A stretch of DNA of 64,000 bases from Nocardioidaceae bacterium (GCA_030447805.1 JAUJOE010000003.1:107652-171651); one strand, 5' to 3'; shown: positions 45,304 through 55,357, counted from the stretch's first letter. Numbers and translations: made by a program. The notes: generated by a model from the sequence alone, not told the origin.

Positions 45304-46228
45304 CTAGAAGAGCGCGCTGGCCAGGAGTTGGCGGGCTTTCCTGACGCGCTCGTCGTCGTCGCCTACCACCGCGAACATGCCGATCAGATGCCTGCGCGCG
45401 GCTTCTCGCTCCGGTCCGGCCGACCGGCGTACGAAGTCGACGAGCCGAGCGAAGGCGTCCTCGACGTGTCCGCCGATGAGGTCGAGGTCGGCTGCGAGCA
45501 CTTGCGCCTCGACGTCGCCCGGTCGGTCCGCCGCCGCGGCCGGGCCTGCGCCACGTCGACACCCTGCGTGCGTTTGAGCAGCTGCGCCCTGGCCAGCCCG
45601 ACGGTGGCCTCCTCGTCACCGGGAGCGGCGGCAAGTGCCCGCTCGTAGCCGGCGATGGCGGCATCGAGATCGCCGGACAGCAACGCCTCTTCGGCGGCGA
45701 CGTGCTTGACCGGCTCGGCCTCCGGCTCGGCCTCAGGGTCGGCGCCTGGCGCACGGACCCGGTCAGCGGTCCCCGTGACCCCGTTGGCGGCTGCCGCGTC
45801 GAGCACCTGTCGCATGAGCTCCCGCGTCTCCGCCTCGGGCAGCGGCTCCTGGATCAGCGGCGCCAGCTGCCCGCGCAGCGCCGCTACCACCAACGGCACC
45901 TGTGGTATGCCGAGTGCCTGAGCGAGCTGTGGCTGCGCGACGACGTCGAGCTTGGCCAGCAGGAAGCGCCCCGCGAACTCATCGGCCAGCGTCTCCAGTG
46001 TCGTGTTGATCTGCACCGATGCGGGCACCTGCGGCGACCAGAAGCTGACGATGACGACGACGGAGAGCGAGCGTTGCACCACGTCGGTGCGCAGCGACTC
46101 CTCGCTGGTCACGTCGAAGGAGAACGACCCACTCGAACCGCCTCCGCGCGGGCGCGCCGCCGCCGTCGGCGGCCTCCGCAACGCCGACAGGTCGATGGCG
46201 CCGGGGCGGGAGAACTGGGGGCGGTCAT
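45304..46228 (-). CDS. YbbN-like thioredoxin/TPR co-chaperone (two apparent frameshifts)
   Basis: About 308 residues: a thioredoxin-fold domain without the CxxC pair (VVVIVSFWSPQVPASVQINT, SPQV in place of CGPC) followed by tetratricopeptide-like helices (AEEALLSGDLDAAIAGYERA; VEDAFARLVDFVRRSAGPER). This matches YbbN/CnoX-type proteins that hold unfolded clients. ATG 46228 is in frame only if one C is added to the CCCCC at 46217-46221 (giving QFSRPGAIDLSALRRP). A second lost G at about 45542 separates the C-terminal helices. It lies 28 nt after the mutase gene. Confidence 0.8.
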
Positions 46229-46256
46229 CCGCCCATCCTAAGCGGGCAGGTGCTGC

Positions 46257-47957
46257 CTAGAACTGGGCGCGCTCCCGGTACTCGCCCCACTCCGAGCGCA
46301 GCGCGTCACAGATCTCGCCGAGCGTCGCCTCGGCGCGAACCGCGGTGAGCATGGCCGGAATCAGGTTCTCGTCGGTGCGCGCCACGGCGACCATATCGGC
46401 CAGCGCCGCCTCGACGGCTGCGGCGTCACGAGCGGACCGGCGGTTTGTCAGCTCGCGAACCTGGTCTGTCTCGACCTCGTGCGAGACGCGCAGAATTTCC
46501 AGCTCGCCGGTGACCGACGGCGTATGACAGTTGACACCGACCACCTTCTTGTCACCTTTCTCGAGGGCGAGCTGGTAGGTGAAGGCCGCCTCGGCGATCT
46601 CGGCCATGAACCAGCCGTCTTCGATGCCACGGAGGATTCCCGAGGTCATGGGGCCGACCGGGTGCTCCCGCGACTCGCCGCCGCCGCGGGCGATGATCGA
46701 CGCGAAGATCGCCTCAGCCTCGGCTTCCAGCCTGTCGGTCAGCGCTTCGACGTACCACGAGCCACCGAGCGGGTCGGCCACGTTGACGACACCGGTCTCT
46801 TCCATGAGCACCTGCTGGGTGCGCAGGGCGATCTCGGCGGCTTGCTCCGTCGGGAGCGCCAGCGTCTCGTCAAGGGCGTTGGTGTGCAAGGAGTTCGTGC
46901 CGCCCAAGACCGCGGCGAGCGCCTCGACGGCCGTACGCACGACGTTGTTGTACGGCTGCTGTGCCGTGAGCGAAACTCCGGCGGTCTGGGTGTGGAAGCG
47001 CAGCCACTGGGCCCTCTCGGTCTTGGCGCCATAGACGTCGCGCATCCAGCGTGCCCAGATCCTGCGAGCGGCCCGGAACTTTGCTATCTCTTCAAAGAAG
47101 TCCAGGTGCGCGTCGAAGAAGAAGGACAGACCGGGAGCGAACGTCTCGATGTCGAGACCACGCGACAGCCCCAGCTCGACGTAACCGAAGCCGTCAGCCA
47201 ACGTGAACGCGAGCTCTTGGGCGGCGGTGGATCCGGCTTCCCGGATGTGGTAGCCCGAGACGCTGAGGGGCTTGTATGCGGGGATCTCTCGCGCGCAGTA
47301 CTCCATCAGGTCGCCGATGAGCCGAAGGTGCGGCTCCGGCGGGAACAGCCACTCCTTCTGGGCGATGTACTCCTTGAAGATGTCTGTCTGAAGCGTCCCG
47401 TTCAGCTTGGAGATGTCGGCGCCCTGCCGCTCTGCGGCGACGAGGTACATGCAAAAGACCGGCACGGCGGGGCCGGAGATCGTCATCGAGGTGGTGACGT
47501 CGTCCAGGCCGATGCCACCGAAGAGCGTCTCCACGTCCGCTGCGCTGTCAACCGCGACACCACAGTGACCGACCTCGCCGAGCGACTTTGGGTCGTCGCT
47601 GTCGCGCCCCATCAACGTCGGCATGTCGAATGCGACGGACAAGCCGCCACCCCCGGAGCGGAGAATCATCTTGTAGCGCTCGTTCGTCTGCTGGGCGTTT
47701 CCGAAGCCCGCGAACTGGCGGATCGTCCAGGTGCGACCTCGGTAGCCGGTTGCGTACAGCCCCCGGGTGAAGGGGTACTCCCCTGGCCAGCCGATGGCCG
47801 CAAAGTTCGGATAGGTGCTTCCGGGAGGTGGGCCGTACACCGGCTCAACCGGCAGACCTGAAAGCGTCGTGAAGTCCGCCTCCCGCACCCGGGACTTGTC
47901 GTACCGCTCCTGCCAGCGGGCCCGACCGTCGTCGATAGAGGACTCCTCGTTGGTCAT
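46257..47957 (-). CDS. icmA: Isobutyryl-CoA mutase large subunit
   Basis: The adenosylcobalamin-dependent mutase catalytic subunit that interconverts isobutyryl-CoA and n-butyryl-CoA. It is 566 residues long, the same length as streptomycete IcmA. TGYRGRTWTIRQFAGFGNAQ has Phe at 82, and KEYIAQKEWLFPPEPHLRLI has Gln at 200. These two positions are Tyr and Arg in methylmalonyl-CoA mutase and Phe80/Gln198 in IcmA, so I assign IcmA. No C-terminal cobalamin-binding domain is present; the small subunit IcmB must be encoded elsewhere. ATG 47957. Confidence 0.88.
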   Translation of the reverse strand: MTNEESSIDDGRARWQERYDKSRVREADFTTLSGLPVEPVYGPPPGSTYPNFAAIGWPGEYPFTRGLYATGYRGRTWTIRQFAGFGNAQQTNERYKMILRSGGGGLSVAFDMPTLMGRDSDDPKSLGEVGHCGVAVDSAADVETLFGGIGLDDVTTSMTISGPAVPVFCMYLVAAERQGADISKLNGTLQTDIFKEYIAQKEWLFPPEPHLRLIGDLMEYCAREIPAYKPLSVSGYHIREAGSTAAQELAFTLADGFGYVELGLSRGLDIETFAPGLSFFFDAHLDFFEEIAKFRAARRIWARWMRDVYGAKTERAQWLRFHTQTAGVSLTAQQPYNNVVRTAVEALAAVLGGTNSLHTNALDETLALPTEQAAEIALRTQQVLMEETGVVNVADPLGGSWYVEALTDRLEAEAEAIFASIIARGGGESREHPVGPMTSGILRGIEDGWFMAEIAEAAFTYQLALEKGDKKVVGVNCHTPSVTGELEILRVSHEVETDQVRELTNRRSARDAAAVEAALADMVAVARTDENLIPAMLTAVRAEATLGEICDALRSEWGEYRERAQF

Positions 47958-48068
47958 GTGAACTCCCAAAGCGCAGTCAGACGCCGCGTCGACGTCACCA
48001 GGTCGACGCGGCGGTTGCACGTCGAGCCAAGTTTACGCCGGTCGGCGCGCGGCAGTGCTGAGCGACAA

Positions 48069-48902
48069 CTAGGCGGTGATTCGGTCGATCTTGCGGTGGT
48101 AGCGCTGTCCGGTCTTGCCGCCCAGGAACGCGGCGAGCAGGGTCCCGAGCAACACGGCGGCCAAGGTGATGAGTCCTCCGGTCGTCAAGGCGTCTGTCGG
48201 CACCGGGATAGATGGCAGGTCGACCCGCTGGAAGATGTCGTATTCCTCGCTGGTGATGACGCCAACCAGCACAACGACGATCGTGATGATCAACCCGATC
48301 AGCCAGACCGCTATGCCTTGGCGGCCGCCATCGTAGCGCGACATCCGGCCGGCCACGTAGCCACCGGCGAAGTACGCGACCATGAGGATCGCCAGCAAAA
48401 CGCCGGCTGTCCAGATGCCGATCGTGCCGGCCTCGGGCTGCAGCTCCGCCCGCGTGAAGTTGAGCTCGTTGCCCACTGCGGCAGCGATTGCTCCGGCGAT
48501 GCTGCTGAGCAGCACCGTCAAGGCGATGGCCACCAGCCAGCCGAAGAACGCCGCCCCCCAGTTGAACCCGCCGTACTCTTCCCGACGACGGTTCTCGGTG
48601 TCTTGGCGCCAGGTCTCGGAGGAGCTGTCGAGATCGTCCTTGCCGATCGCGTCGCTGCCGCGCGCCGCTTTGACCCGGCTCGTTGGGACTGTCGCCGTCG
48701 TCGGCAGCGGCCCTGTCTGCTCAAGGGTTGGAGGCCGCTCGGACACCGCGGGCTGAACAACCGTCGCATCGGAACTGCTCGACTGCGCCACCTTCGGCTG
48801 GTTTGTCGTCGGCTCGGTCTCTGCCGAGCTGGTGTGCCGTCCGACAGTCTCCTGTTCTCGGGTCACCGGCTCGTCGGGGTCTCGTCGAGTGGAGTCAGTC
48901 AT
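48069..48902 (-). CDS. Polytopic membrane protein with disordered N-terminus
   Basis: A 277-residue protein. The first 110 residues are polar and Ser/Thr/Glu-rich. About four transmembrane helices follow: FFGWLVAIALTVLLSSIAGA, TAGVLLAILMVAYFAGGYVA, IAVWLIGLIITIVVVLVGVI and LITLAAVLLGTLLAAFLGGK. The end GGKTGQRYHRKIDRI and the FAGGYVAGRMSRYDG loop are typical of a conserved actinobacterial family without known function (YrzE-like architecture). Confidence 0.7.
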   Translation of the reverse strand: MTDSTRRDPDEPVTREQETVGRHTSSAETEPTTNQPKVAQSSSSDATVVQPAVSERPPTLEQTGPLPTTATVPTSRVKAARGSDAIGKDDLDSSSETWRQDTENRRREEYGGFNWGAAFFGWLVAIALTVLLSSIAGAIAAAVGNELNFTRAELQPEAGTIGIWTAGVLLAILMVAYFAGGYVAGRMSRYDGGRQGIAVWLIGLIITIVVVLVGVITSEEYDIFQRVDLPSIPVPTDALTTGGLITLAAVLLGTLLAAFLGGKTGQRYHRKIDRITA

Positions 48903-49011
48903 GGTGCCTCTTCGCCTCGCGATGTGGTGGGTCGCCGACTGCCTGGAAAGACGGCTACGCCGTCAGGTTCTGCGTTAACCGGCATGTTCCCGCAGCCTGA
49001 CGCCGTAAACC

Positions 49012-50029
49012 TCAAAGCGCCGCGAGCAGGCGGTCGGCGGCGGTGTAGGAGTCGAGCGAACCGTTGACGACATCGGCGGCGAGGACGTCAAGGTCGGCGT
49101 GCCCGTGCAGGTCTGCGAATCGCTGCCGCAACTGCGCCACCGCGATGGCCTCGATCTCGTCCCGTGCCCGGGATCGGCGCCGGGACGTCAGCTGACCTGT
49201 GTCGTCGAGCATGTCGCGGTGCCGTTCTATCGCGGCGACAACGTCGTCGATGCCCTCACCGGTCTGTGCAACGGTGGTGACGATCGGCGCTCGCCAGGCC
49301 CCGGGCTGCGCGCCGAGGCTGAGCATCGAGCGCAGTTCACGCACTACCTGGTGGGCTCCGTCGCGGTCGGCCTTGTTGACGACGTACACGTCTCCGATCT
49401 CCAAGATGCCGGCCTTCGCGGCCTGGATGCCGTCGCCCATGCCCGGCGCCAGCAGCACCACCGTGGTGTCGGCGAGTCCGGCGATCTCGACCTCCGACTG
49501 GCCTACCCCGACCGTCTCGACCAAGACGACGTCGCAGCCAGCAGCGTCCAGGACGCGCAACGCCTGCGGGGTCGACCACGCGAGGCCGCCGAGGTGGCCG
49601 CGGCTCGCCATCGACCGGATGTAGACGTCCTTGTCGGTCGCGTGCTCTTGCATGCGCACCCGGTCGCCGAGCAGGGCGCCGCCCGAGAAGGGCGACGAGG
49701 GGTCGACCGCGAGTACCCCTACGCGCTTGCCCGCCGTGCGCAGGGCTGTCACCAGCCCGGAGGTGGAGGTTGACTTGCCCACTCCAGGCGCACCCGTGAT
49801 CCCGACGATCTGGGCGTGCCCGGTGTGCGGACTGAGCCGTTCGGCGACCTCCTCGCAGCGACGGCGAGGCGTCCTCGACAAGTGAGATCAGCCGAGCGAC
49901 AGCGCGCGGGTCTCCCGCTTGGGCGCGCTCCACCAGGTCAGCGACGTCGACATGGCCCCGCGGTGTACGGCGGCTGGGTTCTCGCGTTTGCGTCGACGGC
50001 TCCAGCTCAGCGGCGCCACTTGGCGTCAC
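49012..50029 (-). CDS. meaB: MeaB/ArgK-type GTPase, mutase chaperone (apparent frameshift)
   Basis: A G3E-family GTPase that loads and protects adenosylcobalamin on acyl-CoA mutases. About 339 residues. [20 protein letters not shown] at the N-terminus; G1 loop [20 protein letters not shown]; switch region [20 protein letters not shown]; base recognition [10 protein letters not shown]. The frame is interrupted at about 49,860 between VEDASPSLR and EVAERLSP. The GTG 50029 overlaps the thiolase stop (GTGA). Its client here may be IcmA or a methylmalonyl-CoA mutase. Confidence 0.92.
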
Positions 50030-51216
50030 GCCGCGGGGATGCGCACGATCAAGGCGTCGCCTTGACCGCCGCCACCGCACAAAGCGGCCGCGCCGACTCC
50101 ACCGCCACGACGCTTGAGCTCAAGGGCAAGGTGCAGCACGACCCGCGCACCCGACATGCCGATCGGATGGCCGAGCGCGATGGAGCCGCCGTTGGGGTTG
50201 ACGGCGTCCAGGTCGAAATCGAGTTCCCGGCTACTCGCGATGGCGACGGCAGCGAACGCTTCGTTGACCTCGACGACGTCGAGGTCGGACACCTCGATGC
50301 CTTCCTTGCGGCAGGCCGCCTTGATCGCCTCAGCGGGCTGCAGCTGCAGCGACGAGTCGGGGCCGGCCACCTGTCCGTAGGCGCCGATCTCGGCGAGCCA
50401 GTCCAGCCCGAGCTCCTCAGCCTTGGCCTTGCTCATCACCACGACCGCACAGGCACCGTCTGAGATCTGTGACGCCGAACCCGCGGTGATCGTCCCGTCC
50501 TTGGAGAACGCCGGACTTAGCCGCGCCAGCGATTCCACTGTCGTGTCGCTGCGCACGCCTTCGTCCTCGCTCACCACGATCGGATCGCCCCGTCGCTGCG
50601 GTACCTCGACGGGAACGACCTCGTCGGTGAACGTGCCGTTCTTCCACCCCGCGGCCGCCCGCTGGTGGGACTCCGCCGCGAACTGGTCCTGCTCCTGCCT
50701 GCTGAGCTGCTCCACGTTGGTGTTTCGAGACTCGGTGAGCCCGCCCATCGGCTGGTCGGTGAACGCGTCCCACAGGCCGTCGTACGCCATCGAGTCGCGA
50801 ACTGTCACGTCGCCGTACTTGTAACCCGCACGCGACTGCAGCATGAGGTGCGGCGCGTTCGTCATCGACTCCATCCCACCGGCGACGACAATGTCGCACT
50901 CCCCCAGCCGGATGAACTGGTCAGCGAGCGCGATGGCGTTGAGGCCCGACAGGCAGACCTTGTTGACTGTCAGCGCGGGGACGGTCATCGGGATGCCCGC
51001 CTTCACCGCCGCTTGTCGCGCCGGGATCTGACCGGTTCCTGCCTGCAGCACCTGACCCATGATCACGTAGTCCACCTGCTCGGGGGACACTCCGGATCTC
51101 TCCAGCGCCCCCTTGATCGCGACGCCACCGAGGTCGGTCGCCGACAGGTCTTTCAGACCCCCCAGCAGCCGCCCGATCGGCGTACGGACTCCCGAGACAA
51201 TGACAGATCCAGCCAT
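50026..51216 (-). CDS. Acetyl-CoA C-acetyltransferase (thiolase)
   Basis: Condenses two acyl-CoA units or performs thiolysis. It is 396 residues long from ATG 51216 ([20 protein letters not shown]). The nucleophilic Cys is in [20 protein letters not shown], and the C-terminal His and Cys lie in [20 protein letters not shown] and [15 protein letters not shown]. It is divergent from the epimerase gene across about 150 nt and coupled to meaB, the same order as around the streptomycete scy-mce-thiolase-meaB region. Confidence 0.95.
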   Translation of the reverse strand: MAGSVIVSGVRTPIGRLLGGLKDLSATDLGGVAIKGALERSGVSPEQVDYVIMGQVLQAGTGQIPARQAAVKAGIPMTVPALTVNKVCLSGLNAIALADQFIRLGECDIVVAGGMESMTNAPHLMLQSRAGYKYGDVTVRDSMAYDGLWDAFTDQPMGGLTESRNTNVEQLSRQEQDQFAAESHQRAAAGWKNGTFTDEVVPVEVPQRRGDPIVVSEDEGVRSDTTVESLARLSPAFSKDGTITAGSASQISDGACAVVVMSKAKAEELGLDWLAEIGAYGQVAGPDSSLQLQPAEAIKAACRKEGIEVSDLDVVEVNEAFAAVAIASSRELDFDLDAVNPNGGSIALGHPIGMSGARVVLHLALELKRRGGGVGAAALCGGGGQGDALIVRIPAA

Positions 51217-51370
51217 CAGGCCCTCCTCGTCGATGCTGTGCGGTGCCGTCCGCAACGCAAGCCAACTTTACCGAGCCGACTCCGGGCCGGGAATGGTCGC
51301 TGTGGTCGGCCGCTGTCGAACGCGTCACACGCGCTGGAGACTCGGCCGTCGTTGGCGTCAGCATGGACCT

Positions 51371-51805
51371 GTGCTCCCCCCCGATCTCATCGTCTCCATC
51401 GACCACGTCGGTGTCGCCGTGCCTGACCTCGACGAGGCAGTCGCGTTCTACCGCACGACGTTTGGGTTCGCGGTGGTGCACGAGGAGATCAACCGCGACC
51501 AGGGCGTTCGCGAGGCGATGGTGGCCGTCGGAGAATCCGGCCCTTACCTGCAGCTGCTGGCGCCGTTGAGCTCCGACTCGGTCATCGGCCGGTTTCTGCA
51601 ACGTTCCGGCCCTGGGCTCCAGCAGCTGGCGTACCGGGTCACCGACATCGACTCCGCGATGTCGGCAGTGCGAGCCGAAGGCATGCGCCTGGTGTACGAC
51701 GAGCCTCGCCGCGGAACCGCAGGAAGCCGGGTGAACTTCATCCACCCCAAGGACGCCGGCGGCGTGCTCATCGAGCTGGTGGAGCCGCCGCACCCTCCGG
51801 AGTGA
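51371..51805 (+). CDS. mce: Methylmalonyl-CoA epimerase
   Basis: Interconverts (R)- and (S)-methylmalonyl-CoA. It is 144 residues long, a VOC-fold protein: LIVSIDHVGVAVPDLDEAVA (metal His), EEINRDQGVREAMVAVGESG, SGPGLQQLAYRVTDIDSAMS (metal His replaced by Gln at LQQL as written) and FIHPKDAGGVLIELVE with the catalytic Glu. The GTG at 51371 precedes a run of seven C; the ATG at 51363 would be in frame if that run were one base longer, so the start is uncertain. It pairs with the downstream coiled-coil gene. Confidence 0.85.
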   Translation: MLPPDLIVSIDHVGVAVPDLDEAVAFYRTTFGFAVVHEEINRDQGVREAMVAVGESGPYLQLLAPLSSDSVIGRFLQRSGPGLQQLAYRVTDIDSAMSAVRAEGMRLVYDEPRRGTAGSRVNFIHPKDAGGVLIELVEPPHPPE

Positions 51806-51884
51806 CGCGGCCCGCGCTAGTCGCCGTAATCGGCGACGTACGACGGTGTGCCGGGGCTGACACTGACGAGCCGACCCGCCTAGC

Positions 51885-53261
51885 ATGACGGACATGACGA
51901 GCTCGCAGCCGCCGGGACTTTCCATCTTTGAAAACCCGGAGGAGGAACCGCCGGGCGCCACGGCTGTCGGCGCCGACCCAGCTGACGCCGAGGTGACCCA
52001 GGCAATCCCCCGCGTGCGAGCCGAGCAGCCGGCTGACCGCAACGCGCCGGGTACCCTGCAGCCCGCTGCCGCACCTGTGACGCAACCTGCTGCCGCGCCA
52101 GCTCAGCCCGCGGTTCAACGGCCCGCCCAACGGCCCCCCCAACGGCCAGCTCAGCCGCCTGCTCAGGCGCCGTCAACTCAGCCGCGGCCTTCGCAACCAG
52201 CCGTAACGCGGCCGTCTTTCCCGGTCGCCCGCCGTGGCTACGACCGGGCGGCAGTGGACTCCTTCCTCGCGTCGTTCGAGACGGGGCAAGCGGGTGCTCA
52301 AGCCGACGTCCGCGCCGCGCGCCAGCGAGCCGACCAGCTCCAAGCTCAGGTGCAGCAGCTGCAGGCTCGACTAGCCGAGCACGACAAACCGACGTACGCC
52401 GGACTTGGCGGCCACGCCGCCTGGATCCTGCGGCTCGCGGAGGAGGAAGCTGCAGCGGTCACCGGGGCGGCCGCCAAGGCAGCTGAGGAGTCACGGGCCT
52501 ATGCGCAGCGTGAGGCGGCTGCGCTGCGTGCCGACGCGGAGAAGGAGGCAGCCGACATCCGCACCGTGCAGCTGCAAGAGATCGAGCAACACCGTACGAC
52601 CGTGCTGGCAGAGGCGGAGCAGGAGCGCGTGCTGGCCCACGCACAAGCGCAGGACATCTTGGCCAGCGCCAAGCGCGAGGCGGACCAGTTGCGACTCGCC
52701 TCCCAGCAGCAGGCCAACGCGCTTCGGACGGCGGCCAAGCGGGAGGCTGAGCAGGCGCGAGCCGCCGCCGACCGGGAGGCGATGGAGGCACGGCGCCTGT
52801 TGGCGGTAGAACGGGAACGGCTGACCAAGGAAGCCGCCGAGCGGCACGGCTTCGCTACGGCAGAGACCAACCGCCTCGTCGAGGAGGCCGAGGCGCGCGC
52901 GAAGGCAGCCGAGGAACGAGCCCGAGAGGCAAACACCTCAACCACCAGGCATCGCGAGCAAGTGACAGCCGAAGCGGAGCGGACCCTCACCCGGTCCCGC
53001 CGGGAGGCCCAGCAGATGGTCACCGCGGCCCGCAGGCAGGCCGAGCAGATCGTCACCAACGCGAATGCGGACGCCGACAGGCAGACCGCCGCCGCTCGAC
53101 GCGAGCTCGAGACCGTGCAGAGACGGCGCGACGGCATCGTCGCCCAGCTCGGGCAGTTGCGCGACCTCGTCGCGAGCTTCACCCACGACCCGTCGCAGAC
53201 ACCGGGCGGCGAGGCGACCACTGCGGAAGCCGCCGACCGTCGGGGTCCCGCCCAGGGCTGA
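51885..53261 (+). CDS. Scy/FilP-like coiled-coil (DivIVA-related) polarity protein
   Basis: A 458-residue protein. An N-terminal 110 residues are Pro/Ala/Gln-rich. Then RRGYDRAAVDSFLASFETGQ resembles the DivIVA-type membrane-binding start, followed by some 280 residues of nearly uninterrupted coiled coil (AEQERVLAHAQAQDILASAK; SRREAQQMVTAARRQAEQIV). Streptomycete Scy and FilP, cytoskeletal polar-growth proteins, are encoded next to the epimerase in the same way. A cell-pole or division scaffold role is inferred. Confidence 0.75.
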   Translation: MTDMTSSQPPGLSIFENPEEEPPGATAVGADPADAEVTQAIPRVRAEQPADRNAPGTLQPAAAPVTQPAAAPAQPAVQRPAQRPPQRPAQPPAQAPSTQPRPSQPAVTRPSFPVARRGYDRAAVDSFLASFETGQAGAQADVRAARQRADQLQAQVQQLQARLAEHDKPTYAGLGGHAAWILRLAEEEAAAVTGAAAKAAEESRAYAQREAAALRADAEKEAADIRTVQLQEIEQHRTTVLAEAEQERVLAHAQAQDILASAKREADQLRLASQQQANALRTAAKREAEQARAAADREAMEARRLLAVERERLTKEAAERHGFATAETNRLVEEAEARAKAAEERAREANTSTTRHREQVTAEAERTLTRSRREAQQMVTAARRQAEQIVTNANADADRQTAAARRELETVQRRRDGIVAQLGQLRDLVASFTHDPSQTPGGEATTAEAADRRGPAQG

Positions 53262-53301
53262 CGTACGGCGACTCGCCGGGTGATGTGACAAGGTGTGCGA
53301 C

Positions 53302-54594
53302 ATGCCTGGTCGCCGTGACTCCAGCGAAGTAGAGGAGGCGGCTGAGCAGGCCATCGCGGCGAAAGAGGAGGCCGTCGACGCCAAGGCCGAAGCGCAGGGG
53401 GCCGCCGAGCAAGCCATCCACGCCAGGACCGGCGCGCGGCGGGCAGCTGAGGAGGCCGACGTCGCCTATGACGAGTCGAAAGAGCTCCTCGAGGAACTCC
53501 TGCTGCATCCCGACGACACGCCCGACCACGATGGTGACGAGCCATTCGGCACACCAGGTGACCCCATCTCCCGGCACAGCCCGTTCTATGTCGGCTTCTT
53601 CGGCACCGCGGGAGTGCTGCTCGCGCTGCTGGTCGGTATTGCGGTGCGCGAGGCCAGCTCCGTGCTGTTCTTGGTGCTTGTCTCGATGTTCTTGGCCGTC
53701 GGGCTCAATCCGGTCGTCGAATGGCTGATCGTGCGCGGGTTCCGCCGGAGCTGGTCCGTGCTGCTGGTGACGATCGCCTTGCTCGTCCTCGGCACGCTGT
53801 TCGTCGTTGCGCTCGTGCCGGTAGTTCGAGCGCAGGTCGCCACGCTCATCGCCAACGCCCCAGGGTTACTCGACGAGCTTCAGCGCAACCGGTCGGTCCA
53901 GCGGCTGGATGGCAAGTACGACGTGATCGGCACCGTGCAAGAGCGGCTGCAAGAAGGCGAGTTCGCAGAGCAGGCCTTCGGCAGCCTCTTCTCCGTCGGA
54001 CTGGCTGTGCTCAGCGCCCTTGTCAACGCGTTCCTGGTCTTCGTGCTGACGCTCTATTTCCTGTCGGCGCTGCCGAGCATCAAGCGCGCGTGCTACTCGA
54101 TGGTGCCGGAGTCTCGGCGTACCCGGGTCACCTACCTCGGCGATGAGATCTTGCGTGGGGTGGGAGGCTACGTGGCCGGGGCGTTTCTCGTCGCGCTGTC
54201 GGCCGGCGTCAGCTCGTTCATCTTCCTGGAGATCGTGGGCTTGCGCGAGTATGCCGTCGCATTGGCGTTGCTCGTCGCCATCTTCGACTTCATCCCGCTC
54301 ATCGGAGCGACGATCGGCGCAACGATCGTCAGCATCATCGGGTTCGCGAACTCTCCGGGGATCGGCATCGCGTGCGTCATCTTCTTCATCTGTTACCAGC
54401 AGGTCGAGAACTACCTGCTGTACCCGCGCATCATGGCGTCGTCGGTCAATGTCCCCGGTGTCGTCACCGTGATTGCGGTGCTCATCGGCGGCAGCCTGAT
54501 GGGCGTCGTGGGCGCGATGTTGGCCATCCCCACTGCGGCGGCAGTGCTGTTGCTGGTGCGCGAGGTCTGGCATCCAAAGGTCGAAGAGGCCTGA
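53302..54594 (+). CDS. AI-2E family transporter
   Basis: About 430 residues. A helical, Ala/Glu-rich cytoplasmic N-terminus of about 90 residues (EEAAEQAIAAKEEAVDAKAE) precedes about eight transmembrane helices, for example GTAGVLLALLVGIAVREASS and LVTIALLVLGTLFVVALVPV. The family motif region GAFLVALSAGVSSFIFLEIV, FDFIPLIGATIGATIVSI and YQQVENYLLYPRIMASSVNV identifies the AI-2E (YdiK/TqsA-like) family; substrates vary and are mostly unknown. ATG 53302 has an AAGG 9 nt upstream and is preferred to GTG 53293. Confidence 0.88.
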   Translation: MPGRRDSSEVEEAAEQAIAAKEEAVDAKAEAQGAAEQAIHARTGARRAAEEADVAYDESKELLEELLLHPDDTPDHDGDEPFGTPGDPISRHSPFYVGFFGTAGVLLALLVGIAVREASSVLFLVLVSMFLAVGLNPVVEWLIVRGFRRSWSVLLVTIALLVLGTLFVVALVPVVRAQVATLIANAPGLLDELQRNRSVQRLDGKYDVIGTVQERLQEGEFAEQAFGSLFSVGLAVLSALVNAFLVFVLTLYFLSALPSIKRACYSMVPESRRTRVTYLGDEILRGVGGYVAGAFLVALSAGVSSFIFLEIVGLREYAVALALLVAIFDFIPLIGATIGATIVSIIGFANSPGIGIACVIFFICYQQVENYLLYPRIMASSVNVPGVVTVIAVLIGGSLMGVVGAMLAIPTAAAVLLLVREVWHPKVEEA

Positions 54595-54610
54595 CTGCTG
54601 CTCAGCCGGC

Positions 54611-55354
54611 TCAGATCTGCGGCGAGGCTAACGTCATCTCCCCGTGCCACTCGCGGGGCAGCGGCGACGCGCCGGGGTTCAGCCGAGCGGTGATGAGGTC
54701 CAGCACGGTTTCGGCCTGACCCACCCACAGATGCTTCCCGTCGGGTACGTCGATCACCTCCGCAGCTGGCACGGCGGCGAACCGCTCCCGGGCCGCCGCT
54801 GGCCGCAGGTAGTCGTCGTACTCGGGAACGATGGCGACCAGCGGCTTGCCGCTCTCCTTCCAGGACAACAGCTGCTCCGCACCGGCGAGGCGCAGCGGCG
54901 GTGAGAGCAGGATCGCACCGGTCACCGCCGGGTCGTTGCCGTACAGCAGAGCAAGGTCGGTGCCGAACGACCAGCCCACCAACCACACGTTCGGCAGCTC
55001 GGCGAACTCGGCGTACTCAATCGCTGCTGCCACGTCGAAGCGTTCACCGCGCGCGCCGTCGAACGTGCCGTCACTCGTGCCGTGTGCGCTGCTGGTGCCG
55101 CGGGTGTTGAGCCGCAACACGGCGATGCCGGCGAGGGCGGGCAGCCGGTACGCCGCCTTACGGAAGATGTGGCTGTCCATCATGCCGCCCTGCGTCGGAA
55201 GCGGATGCAGGCACACCATCGTCGCTGTCGGGGCGCCATCGACCGGCGACGCCAGCTCGGCCACCAGGTTCAGCCCGTCGGCGGTGCTGAGTGTCACCGG
55301 TTGCCGTCTCGCCGGGAGCACGGAGTTGGCCCGGATACGGTGTCTGGTGCTCAC
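54611..55354 (-). CDS. Alpha/beta hydrolase
   Basis: A 247-residue serine hydrolase-fold protein. ATMVCLHPLPTQGGMMDSHI carries the oxyanion His-Pro; IAVLRLNTRGTSSAHGTSDG is the N-R-G-T-S segment; WLVGWSFGTDLALLYG has the nucleophile elbow G-x-S-x-G. The Asp is probably in VPEYDDYLRPA and the His in DVPDGKHLWVGQ. It resembles short-chain prokaryotic alpha/beta hydrolases of unknown substrate. It lies immediately downstream of the tandem dehydrogenase with a 3-nt gap, suggesting an acyl-thioester or ester role. Confidence 0.8.
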   Translation of the reverse strand: MSTRHRIRANSVLPARRQPVTLSTADGLNLVAELASPVDGAPTATMVCLHPLPTQGGMMDSHIFRKAAYRLPALAGIAVLRLNTRGTSSAHGTSDGTFDGARGERFDVAAAIEYAEFAELPNVWLVGWSFGTDLALLYGNDPAVTGAILLSPPLRLAGAEQLLSWKESGKPLVAIVPEYDDYLRPAAARERFAAVPAAEVIDVPDGKHLWVGQAETVLDLITARLNPGASPLPREWHGEMTLASPQI

Positions 55355-55357
55355 GGC

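Noticed and set aside
48903..49011. Promoter search in this and other short gaps (10401-10528, 51217-51370, 58651-58901)
   Set aside because: I saw no convincing -35/-10 pairs or sigma-factor consensus that would stand above chance in this GC-rich sequence.
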